From NCBI GenBank assembly GCA_964462185.1, contig CAYWWV010000015.1:1-29329 (forward strand): DNA of 29,329 nt. The letters are read 5' to 3'. Below, in pieces: positions 23,533-29,329 of the stretch (position 1 is its first letter; each line of letters begins with the position of its first letter). Under the pieces are notes generated by a model. The model was not told where the DNA came from. It saw only the letters and a program-made list of their open reading frames with translations, and ran no database searches. The translations under genes and the position numbers were made by a program. The DNA is from RBG-16-57-9 sp964462185 (GTDB lineage Archaea > Thermoproteota > Bathyarchaeia > TCS64).

Positions 23533-23778
23533 CTAAACCCTATACCCCTTTTTCCTGGCGATGAACATGCTCACAGCAGTGCTGTGGCTACAACTCCCCT
23601 TCTCGCGGTATCCGGGGCAGTTGCAGGCGAAGTCTCCGTCGGGCGTCTCCACAACGTAGTAGGTCCCATGGTCTCCAATAACGTTAAACCTGCCTTGGCC
23701 CAAGACCTCCACCTGGTTATTCTTGATCAACCGCCTAGCCTTCTCCAACACCTTGCGGTGAACCCAACGCCGACCCAT
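23533..23778 (-). CDS. SWIM zinc-finger protein (81 aa)
   Basis: Residues about 40-70 match the SWIM zinc finger CxCx(n)CxH: FACNCPGYREKGSCSHSTAV, preceded by the usual strands GRFNVIGDHGTYYVV. SWIM domains bind DNA or protein and are found in archaeal and transposase-linked proteins; here it is nearly the whole protein. The N-terminus is basic (GRRWVHRKVLEKARRLIK), compatible with nucleic-acid binding. The ATG at 23778 has AATAATATTC about 28 nt upstream. The neighbours are other small minus-strand genes; a working partnership is not shown. Confidence 0.85.
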   Translation of the reverse strand: MGRRWVHRKVLEKARRLIKNNQVEVLGQGRFNVIGDHGTYYVVETPDGDFACNCPGYREKGSCSHSTAVSMFIARKKGYRV

Positions 23779-23830
23779 CGCCTATTACACCACCCCTAAG
23801 AATATTATTTGTATCGCCAACAGAGGGGGA

Positions 23831-24127
23831 CTAGCGAAGCTTCTCCAGGTTTTGGCTCTCCCGTATGTGGCTCTCCAACACCTGGGCCAAATAATCGCCC
23901 AACTCCGACAAAACCCGGTCCACATCCCCCTGGAACTCCAACTGGCTTGCTAGAAGCCCGAGAAACATGGAGGCTTGAATCGACTGGTTCAACTCCAAAA
24001 GCTCCAAGACGCCCTCCCAAGAGGGGTTGGAGGAGGCTTTCAACTCCTCCAACAAACTAACATACCTCTTATGAAGCCAAGCCAAACCCATCAAATCCAA
24101 GGATATCCAAAAGGGGGCGGGCTTCAC
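23831..24127 (-). CDS. small helical hypothetical protein (98 aa)
   Basis: Unrecognised. The body is acidic and almost entirely helical (VSLLEELKASS, GVLELLELNQSIQASMFLGL, DRVLSELGDYLAQVLESH), suggesting a helical bundle that may dimerise. The frame begins at GTG 24127; ATG 24091 would give 86 residues. The codon-position pattern looks coding from the GTG onward, but the promoter is unclear because the nearest TATA-like box (24131-24140) is better placed for transcription the other way. Confidence 0.55.
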   Translation of the reverse strand: MKPAPFWISLDLMGLAWLHKRYVSLLEELKASSNPSWEGVLELLELNQSIQASMFLGLLASQLEFQGDVDRVLSELGDYLAQVLESHIRESQNLEKLR

Positions 24128-24130
24128 ACT

Positions 24131-24140
24131 CTTAAACCTT
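24131..24140 (+). promoter_or_regulatory. TATA-like box of the 24.2-kb element
   Basis: CTTAAACCTT is centred about 30 nt before the left terminal repeat at 24165, the spacing expected for transcription entering the element on the plus strand. Confidence 0.4.
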
Positions 24141-24164
24141 TACCCCGCCAACCAGCTGACACGC

Positions 24165-24400
24165 CTAAAAACCGCCGAGAGAGGAGTGAGAAAAATGTGA
24201 CGGGTCTTAGGTTTATCTCTTGCTATTGGTTGCAACCCATGCAGCCAACCCCACCCTAAGGAGGAGCCAAGGGCAAACATCCCAACCTCTATAGCGAAGC
24301 GCAGGCCAGGGCTTACTGCACCCTCCATGGCTGACCCGAGATCAGAGAAACCAAGGGGGATACCTGGGTTCCCTTCCAAGCCTATCCCCGGCGGTTTTAG
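24165..24400 (+). ncRNA. candidate structured RNA with closing stem (or MITE-like element)
   Basis: The ends CTAAAAACCGCCG (24165-24177) and CGGCGGTTTTAG (24389-24400) are inverted repeats differing by one A. Inside, TTGGTTGCA (24226-24234) pairs with TGCAGCCAA (24240-24248), and this hairpin is nested in CTTAGG (24206-24211) with CCTAAG (24255-24260). GGCCA-GGG pairs with CCC and TGGCT (24304-24332). GGGGATA (24356-24362) pairs with TATCCCC (24383-24389). A TATA-like box precedes it and the right end finishes in GGCGGTTTTAG, a plausible U-rich end. It holds no convincing reading frame. I could not match it to RNase P or SRP RNA. A MITE is the alternative, but I see no target-site duplication. 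Confidence 0.5.
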
Positions 24401-24462
24401 TGGCTGGGATCCCGGACTATGTGAAAGGCAAACCCTAAACAGGTAGACAACAAACCATAGCT

Positions 24463-25662
24463 ATGCTGGACCATCCAGACCCCTACGAGAAGTACGGCCT
24501 CACCCGTGTCATCAATGCGGCCACCAGCCTTACAATGCTGGGAGGAAGCATGCCCCACCCCTCCGTCTTCCAGGCCATGCATGAGGCCTCCAAGGCCTTC
24601 ATACACATCCCAACCCTCCAAGCCTGGGCAGGAGAAAGACTCTCCCAGGCACTAGGAGGGGAAGCCGGGCTCCCCACCGCAGGCGCATCCAACGGCCTCA
24701 TGTTGGCCTGCGCGGCCTGCATCTTCAGAGAAAGCGAGCTAGCCCAGTTCGACCCCTTGGACGAGCCGAAATGGACACCCATAGTGCAAAGGCTCCCCCT
24801 CCACACAGAAGGCCTCCCAACCCAGTTCATAGTGATGGCCGACTCCAGAAGCACCTACGACTACGCCATCGAAGCCACCGGCGGAAAAAGGGTGGAGGCC
24901 GGAGAGAAGGACAGCGTAGAAATCTCGGACCTGGAGTCAGCCTTCCAAGAAGGCGAGACAGCTGCCTACTACTACACACTATACCCCTTCAAACGCCAAG
25001 CCCCGCTTGAGGAGGTGGCCAAACTAGCCCACGAGAAAGGAGTCCCCATAATAGTAGACGCAGCCCCATGTCTCACCCATAAAGGGGTGCCCAAATGGAT
25101 ACTGGAAAAGGGAGCCGACCTAGTGGTGTTCAGCGGCGGGAAACAACTAGGAGGCCCCAACAACACAGGCATACTGCTGGGGAAAAGAGAGCTAGTGAAG
25201 CTGGCCCACTTAAACGCCTACCCCTTCGATGGCATCGGGAGGGCCGCCAAGATGAGCCGAGAAACCATCATGGGTCTAATCCAGGCCTTAGAGATATTCA
25301 TGGAGCGCGACGACAACCTATACTACAGTAAACTACTGGAGGAGACCCAGCGCTTCTCTGGGGAAGTCAACCAGATACCCGGCTTACGGTCTGGGGTGCT
25401 AATAGAACCATCGGTTCTACCAGGGGCCACACCCCCCTCATACGCCTGGGTGGAGGTGGAGACCCCCAATCTGACTGCCAGGGAACTGTATTTAAGGCTA
25501 CTAAAGGGCAAACCAAGCATTCGAGCCCTATTCGAACCCTACTTCATAACCACCCAGGCAGCCAACAGGCTAACCTTTAAAATGGAATACCTGCTACCCG
25601 GAGACAAAGAAGCCGTTTTACGGCGTCTCCGAGAGGAGGTAACACCCTGCCAACGAGCGTAA
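24463..25662 (+). CDS. PLP-dependent enzyme, SelA/DgaE (D-glucosaminate-6-phosphate ammonia-lyase)-like
   Basis: A fold-type I PLP enzyme of the SelA-related group. The N-terminus YEKYGLTRVINAATSLTMLG is typical of the group, followed by LPTAGASNGLMLACAA (PLP phosphate loop), IIVDAAPCL (Asp stacking on the ring nitrogen) and LVVFSGGKQLGGPNNTG with the Schiff-base Lys227. Length is 399 residues, standard for the DgaE/YhfS-like branch. Selenocysteine synthase itself is unlikely because archaea use SepSecS, so an ammonia-lyase or aldolase on an amino acid or amino sugar acid is more likely. The start ATG 24463 is 26 nt after CCCTAAACAG. Coding-strand composition is C/A-rich, as in the M20 gene. 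Confidence 0.85.
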   Translation: MLDHPDPYEKYGLTRVINAATSLTMLGGSMPHPSVFQAMHEASKAFIHIPTLQAWAGERLSQALGGEAGLPTAGASNGLMLACAACIFRESELAQFDPLDEPKWTPIVQRLPLHTEGLPTQFIVMADSRSTYDYAIEATGGKRVEAGEKDSVEISDLESAFQEGETAAYYYTLYPFKRQAPLEEVAKLAHEKGVPIIVDAAPCLTHKGVPKWILEKGADLVVFSGGKQLGGPNNTGILLGKRELVKLAHLNAYPFDGIGRAAKMSRETIMGLIQALEIFMERDDNLYYSKLLEETQRFSGEVNQIPGLRSGVLIEPSVLPGATPPSYAWVEVETPNLTARELYLRLLKGKPSIRALFEPYFITTQAANRLTFKMEYLLPGDKEAVLRRLREEVTPCQRA

Positions 25663-25825
25663 ACGTTCTTCTTAAATAGAAGTCTATAGGAATCATCTAC
25701 CTAGCGTGGAATCTCATGTTTGAAGCCACAGAGGGGGACAACCCGCTCTCCAATCCCCCTAGAAAACCGTTCTACCTGCAACCAAACACGCCTTATGTAT
25801 CCAAGTGAGAAGCCGAGTGTTTCAT

Positions 25826-27097
25826 ATGGGACTGGAAAACCTCATCATAGTAGTCAGCCTTACAATACTTCTCAGCTTTGCTAGTGCCCTCATTTATCGT
25901 TTCACTAGAATTCCCGACGTAGTGTGGTTGATGGGCTTCGGAGTCCTCATAGGTTCGGGAACCCACTACATAGACAAGAATCTATTCACGGAGCTTGCCC
26001 CCCTTATGAGCATACTAGCCCTCAGCATAATACTATTTGACGCCGGCATCAACCTGGACATAGTAACCCTCATCGACAACATGGGGAAATCCCTGGTTCT
26101 TTCAGTATTCTCCATACTCCTTTCCATCATATTGGTGGGCTCCACCATTCACATACTGCTACCAGAAAAATTCACCCTTGCACAGGGAATGCTACTGGGG
26201 TCAATGGTGGGGGGGACCAGCACCGTCGCCGTTTTCGGCGTACTGGGAGTCCTTGGGGAGTCCATCCCCGATATGGGGAGCACACGCATAATGCTGACAA
26301 TGGAGTCCATACTCTCCGACCCCATATGCATCATCTCCTCCATCACCATCATCAAGATGATTATAAGGCCCGACATAGGCATCAGCGAGGGCATAGGAGA
26401 CATAGTCTCCACATTCGTGCTCTCCAGCATCCTGGGTGTGGGAATAGGGCTGTTCTGGTCAAACGTGCTTCACAGGCTTAGAACACACCCCTACACCTAC
26501 ATGGTCACCCTCTCAGTGCTACTCCCAACCTACATACTCAGTGAAGCCCTAGTGGGCGACGGCTCAGGAGCCATAACAGCGCTGACATTTGGCCTCTCAA
26601 TCACCAACTACAGCTTCATTACCCGCCTCCTCAACCGCCCAGGCAAGGTCCTCATAAACATCAGGAGGCTACGAGAGTTCCACGAGGAGATCGTCTTCTT
26701 CATCAAGTCTTTCTTCTTCGTCTACATCGGAGCCATCGTGACCATCAGCTGGAGATACTTGTTCATCGGGTTCAGCATAGTGATTCTCCAGATGGCCATG
26801 AGATATATACTGGTGAAAGCCGTGAGTGGACCCCTTAGGCTTAGCGTGGTGGAGCGCAGCGTATCCAGTTTCCTGTATGTCTCGGGGCTACCCGCTTTCG
26901 TAATGAGCCAACTCCCCAAGATATACGACCCCACGGGGATCTACTTCCCAAATCCGGAGGTCTACCCCAACATATGTATGCCCATAGTGCTAGGGACAAT
27001 CCTGTATGGAGCCCTTCTAGGCCCACCGCTAATCAAACACGAGATTAATTCAGGAACCAGATCCGCAGAAAAATCCCCCGAGGAACCTGAGGCTTAG
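25826..27097 (+). CDS. cation:proton antiporter (CPA1/NhaP-like)
   Basis: A 423-residue polytopic membrane protein with about 11-12 hydrophobic segments, of the Na+/H+ exchanger fold. Conserved parts are MGFGVLIGSG in the first helices, ILFDAGINLDI (the inverted-repeat helix with Asp), SMVGGTSTVAVFG at the first unwound helix, ESILSDPICII with Asp165 in the ion-binding helix (SDP in place of the usual NDP), and FFIKSFFFVYIGA. It exchanges Na+ or K+ for H+ to control pH and salt. There is no cytosolic TrkA domain. ATG 25826 is 27-30 nt after CTTATGTATC; a GTG at 25805 is possible. More AT-rich than its neighbours. The stop overlaps that of the convergent amidase. Confidence 0.88.
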   Translation: MGLENLIIVVSLTILLSFASALIYRFTRIPDVVWLMGFGVLIGSGTHYIDKNLFTELAPLMSILALSIILFDAGINLDIVTLIDNMGKSLVLSVFSILLSIILVGSTIHILLPEKFTLAQGMLLGSMVGGTSTVAVFGVLGVLGESIPDMGSTRIMLTMESILSDPICIISSITIIKMIIRPDIGISEGIGDIVSTFVLSSILGVGIGLFWSNVLHRLRTHPYTYMVTLSVLLPTYILSEALVGDGSGAITALTFGLSITNYSFITRLLNRPGKVLINIRRLREFHEEIVFFIKSFFFVYIGAIVTISWRYLFIGFSIVILQMAMRYILVKAVSGPLRLSVVERSVSSFLYVSGLPAFVMSQLPKIYDPTGIYFPNPEVYPNICMPIVLGTILYGALLGPPLIKHEINSGTRSAEKSPEEPEA

Positions 27098-28530
27098 AAT
27101 CCTCCAGGGCTTCGTCTATGTTTTGTTCTCTGCTCGTAAGCGTAGGCAACCTGGAATAGGAGGGGTTCCTCAAAGAGGCCTGCCACTATTTGGAGTCCTG
27201 CAGGTAGATGTCCGTAGGTGAACCCCATGGGGACTGTGATGGCTGGTAACCCGGTGTGGGGGGGGATCTTCTGGCTGTTGTCCCCGTGGGGGCTCTCCAA
27301 GTCACCCACCTTTCTAGGGGGGTTGCTCCAAGTAGGGTGTATGAACACGTCAACGCCTTGGAGCCTCATGCTTCTTAGAACCGCGGCTCTAAGCCGTATG
27401 TTTCGGGGTTCCTCGTAGAGGTTGCCACATTGGGGTTCGGGTGCCTTAACCATCGTTTTCAGGCGGTCGGCGATGTAGGCGGAGTAGAGGCCGGAGTTCA
27501 CGATTTCTTCCAGGCTGCGGTAGGGAGGGTTTCCAAGGGATGCCAGGTAGGCGGAGAGGTCTCGCTTAAACGTGTTACACCACAGGTTTTTACTCAACTC
27601 TTGGAAGCCCTCGATGATGAAAGGGTCTACCACCTCGGCTCCAAGCGACTCCAAGTCCTCGATGGCCTCCTCGAAGAGGTCGAGTACCCTTGGGTCTGTA
27701 GTTGGAGTGTCCGTGTAAAACCGGAAAACCCCAACTCTCACACCCTCCAAACCGTCTAGCCGTAGGGAACTGGAATAGGTCTCCGGTGTTTTTCCCCGCG
27801 ACAGAGCAGTTATTGGATCGGCCTCATCTACCCCGGCTAACACATCGAGGAGCCTCGCACAGTCTTCAACGCTCCTACACATAGGGCCCCCCACATCGTT
27901 CCTCAGATATAGAGGCACAATCCCGTCTCTGCTGGTTAGCCCCATAGTGGGTCTGAGCCCCACTAGGCAGCAGTGGCTGCTGGGGCCCCTGATGCTGTTA
28001 CCGGTATCAGTGCCCAAACCCACCAGACCAAGGTTGGCCGCAACAGCCGCCGCCGTACCACCACTACTCCCCGCAGGAACGCGTTCCAAGTCGTAGGGAT
28101 TACGGGTAGTCCCCCCCACCCCGCTGACAGTCTGGTAGGGGCTGAAGGCCCACTCTGCCATGTTGGACTTCCCAAGGATGACGGCCCCCGCCTCCCTAAG
28201 CCTCCTCACCATGCAGGCATCGTCGGGAGGCATACTCCCCAGCAGGGCCACGCTGCCGGCCGTAGTGGGCATATCCCAGGTATCAAAGTTGTCCTTAACA
28301 ATCACAGGGACCCCATGGAGAGGCCTCAACCCCCGATTCCTGGCTTCCCGGTCCAGCTCCCGAGCCCTCCTCACCGCGTGGGGGTTCAAGTAGACCATGG
28401 AGTTAAGCCCAGTTGCTTTGTCGAGGGAGATAATCCTCTCCAAATAGGCCTCCACCAGCTCTACGCAGCTGGCCTCACCCGAGGCCAGGGCATGGTGGAA
28501 CTCGGAGATGGTTAACTCGTGGAGCCTCAT
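27094..28530 (-). CDS. amidase-signature family amidohydrolase
   Basis: Amidase-signature enzymes hydrolyse amides with a Ser-cisSer-Lys triad. All are present: Lys in GVPVIVKDNFDT, the glycine-rich PAGSSGGTAAAVAANL with the cis-Ser, and the nucleophile Ser in LGTDTGNSIRGPSS. Length is 478 residues. GatA of the tRNA amidotransferase is possible by family, but the C-terminus (HTGLPAITVPMGF, LPAGLQIVAGLFEE) and the lack of gatB/gatC nearby favour a catabolic amidase. The ATG at 28530 lies 10 bp after the stop of the MBL-fold gene, so the two form an operon. The substrate is unknown. Confidence 0.92.
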   Translation of the reverse strand: MRLHELTISEFHHALASGEASCVELVEAYLERIISLDKATGLNSMVYLNPHAVRRARELDREARNRGLRPLHGVPVIVKDNFDTWDMPTTAGSVALLGSMPPDDACMVRRLREAGAVILGKSNMAEWAFSPYQTVSGVGGTTRNPYDLERVPAGSSGGTAAAVAANLGLVGLGTDTGNSIRGPSSHCCLVGLRPTMGLTSRDGIVPLYLRNDVGGPMCRSVEDCARLLDVLAGVDEADPITALSRGKTPETYSSSLRLDGLEGVRVGVFRFYTDTPTTDPRVLDLFEEAIEDLESLGAEVVDPFIIEGFQELSKNLWCNTFKRDLSAYLASLGNPPYRSLEEIVNSGLYSAYIADRLKTMVKAPEPQCGNLYEEPRNIRLRAAVLRSMRLQGVDVFIHPTWSNPPRKVGDLESPHGDNSQKIPPHTGLPAITVPMGFTYGHLPAGLQIVAGLFEEPLLFQVAYAYEQRTKHRRSPGGF

Positions 28531-28540
28531 CCCTCAACCC

Positions 28541-29329
28541 TTAATCAGCATGCTGGCTGGCAACCCATTTTAACTGGTTTCCCTCCAGTTGAATGCGGAC
28601 CCTCCCAGACTCCTCCAAGTAGCCCAAGTAGGCCATGAAGGTGGTGTGCAGGAGGAACCACTGCTGGGCCACCTGGGTATCCAAACCATAGCGCGTAGCC
28701 AAGAGGCTGTGAACCTCCTCCACGGTTCGAGGCTCCTCAACCAAAGCCAGAACATCACCAGCGATTCGCTCAGTGGTCTCCAGGTTGAAGCGGGCGAGAG
28801 GCTTGATATCCTCCACAGGCTTGGCATGGGAGGGCACAAAAAGCCTTACATCCATCTTACACAGCTTCTCGAGGCTCTTCAGGTGGGCCCCCACATCTTG
28901 GACCACGGGGATCTTGTATTTCTCAACGACCCGCCTGGAGAAGACCGCATCTCCGCAAAATAAAACATCTCCAACCTTGATCCCCGTATGGTTGAAACTG
29001 TGGCCTGGGAGGGGCACGGCTTCAAGGCCGAAGCCTTCCAAACCCAGGGGGCCACCATCAAATACTTTGTGGACAGGACTGGGTTTGGCCAAGACAAACC
29101 TGTTTCTCAAGGCTTTAACTGGGTTAGCCCCGTGGAAGAGGTAGATGGGCTCCAGCAAGGGGTTCTGTATGATCGCCGCCTCCAAGCGGGGGGCCCAGAC
29201 CTCCGCCCCCGTCCGCCCCACTAAATAGCTATTACCACCGAAATGATCGGCGTGGCTATGGGTGTTCACAACGGCCACCAACTGCAAGCCTTCCCCCTCC
29301 AACACCCTCAAGGCCTTGCGGGCAGAATC
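28541..29329 (-). CDS. metallo-beta-lactamase-fold hydrolase, 5' end outside window
   Basis: The frame is open to the window edge and starts in mid-protein (DSARKALRVLEGEGLQ). Zinc motifs are VNTHSHADHFGG (HxHxDH), LPGHSFNHTG (third His), FCGDAVF (bridging Asp) and VPSHAKPVED (last His). The C-terminal 70 residues (TVEEVHSLLATRYGL, FLLHTTFMAYLGYLEESGRV) look like a small winged-helix cap as in glyoxalase II/AHL-lactonase-like relatives. About 40-60 N-terminal residues should lie beyond 29329. It probably hydrolyses a thioester, lactone or related bond. Stop-to-start distance to the amidase is 10 bp, suggesting joint expression. Confidence 0.88.
   Translation of the reverse strand, partial: DSARKALRVLEGEGLQLVAVVNTHSHADHFGGNSYLVGRTGAEVWAPRLEAAIIQNPLLEPIYLFHGANPVKALRNRFVLAKPSPVHKVFDGGPLGLEGFGLEAVPLPGHSFNHTGIKVGDVLFCGDAVFSRRVVEKYKIPVVQDVGAHLKSLEKLCKMDVRLFVPSHAKPVEDIKPLARFNLETTERIAGDVLALVEEPRTVEEVHSLLATRYGLDTQVAQQWFLLHTTFMAYLGYLEESGRVRIQLEGNQLKWVASQHAD

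Noticed and set aside
24140..24379. 79-codon minus-strand frame across the 24.2-kb element
   Set aside because: It has no recognisable pattern, spans the hairpins and the left terminal repeat, and lacks a fitting promoter; chance openness is more likely.
24165..24400. RNase P RNA or SRP RNA
   Set aside because: The universal RNase P core (GAGGAAAGUC and ACAGAA-type segments) and the SRP helix-8 GGAAGGAAGCA-type loop are not found in proper order on either strand. A covariance-model search would settle it.
24463..25662. Selenocysteine synthase SelA
   Set aside because: The fold is related, but archaea make Sec-tRNA by the SepSecS route, no selenocysteine machinery is nearby and the N-terminus fits the DgaE-like branch.
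27094..28530. Glutamyl-tRNA(Gln) amidotransferase subunit A
   Set aside because: The amidase signature is shared, but gatB and gatC are absent and the partner is an MBL-fold hydrolase.
1..29329. CRISPR array, complete insertion sequence or prophage
   Set aside because: No regularly spaced repeats, no transposase or integrase, and no block of virus structural genes; the RusA gene alone is not enough.

Overview
The window looks like a scaffold from an uncultivated archaeon, probably of the Thermoproteota/TACK group; I cannot fix the class from this sequence. The archaeal evidence is as follows. Two RNA polymerase subunits of archaeal/eukaryotic type are present (Rpo5, Rpo12). There is a complete four-subunit pyruvate:ferredoxin oxidoreductase, an archaeal-type ATP-dependent DNA ligase, an RtcB tRNA ligase, a GPT-type lipid-linked sugar phosphotransferase and a stand-alone MetRS-beta-like protein. 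Many genes have a TATA-like box centred about 25-35 nt before the start codon, so leaderless or nearly leaderless transcripts seem to be the rule. Most of the window is GC-rich. The first 1.65 kb and the antiporter gene near 26 kb are visibly richer in A+T. A run of exactly 100 N (5431-5530) is a scaffold gap.

Layout. 1-1019 (-): family-2 glycosyltransferase running off the window, followed by 635 bp with no gene. 1655-5314: rtcB (-), divergent from a winged-helix regulator (+) that has a perfect inverted repeat just before its start, then a YtcJ-type amidohydrolase (+). 5321-6159 (-): nitrilase-superfamily enzyme split by the gap. 6216-9236 (-): porGDAB, preceded by a near-perfect tandem repeat, with pyrF upstream on the same strand. 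10224-11019 (+): two unrecognised proteins. 11016-13359 (-): radical-SAM/TRAM protein, rpo12 and rpo5. 13437-15580 (+): GPT-like enzyme, small membrane-anchored protein, TatD nuclease. 15613-18802 (+): RusA-like resolvase, tRNA-Ser(UGA), HExxH protein, DNA ligase. 18864-22919: class-A beta-lactamase-like serine hydrolase (-), M20 peptidase (+), tRNA-binding OB protein (+), CoA-disulfide-reductase-like flavoprotein (-). 22976-24127 (-): four small proteins, one with a SWIM zinc finger. 24165-24400: a 236-bp element with terminal inverted repeats and internal helices, a candidate structured RNA. 24463-27097 (+): SelA/DgaE-like PLP enzyme and a CPA-type antiporter. 27094-29329 (-): amidase and an MBL-fold hydrolase running off the window.

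Taken together, several hydrolases of amides and peptides (YtcJ amidohydrolase, nitrilase, M20 peptidase, amidase) and the 2-oxoacid:ferredoxin oxidoreductase fit an anaerobic, amino-acid- or amide-using heterotroph; this is inference. The most unusual items are the Rpb5-like long Rpo5, the GPT homologue lacking the expected Asp-Asp pair, the RusA gene beside a tRNA, the 24.2-kb structured element, and a change of strand composition near 19.8 kb.
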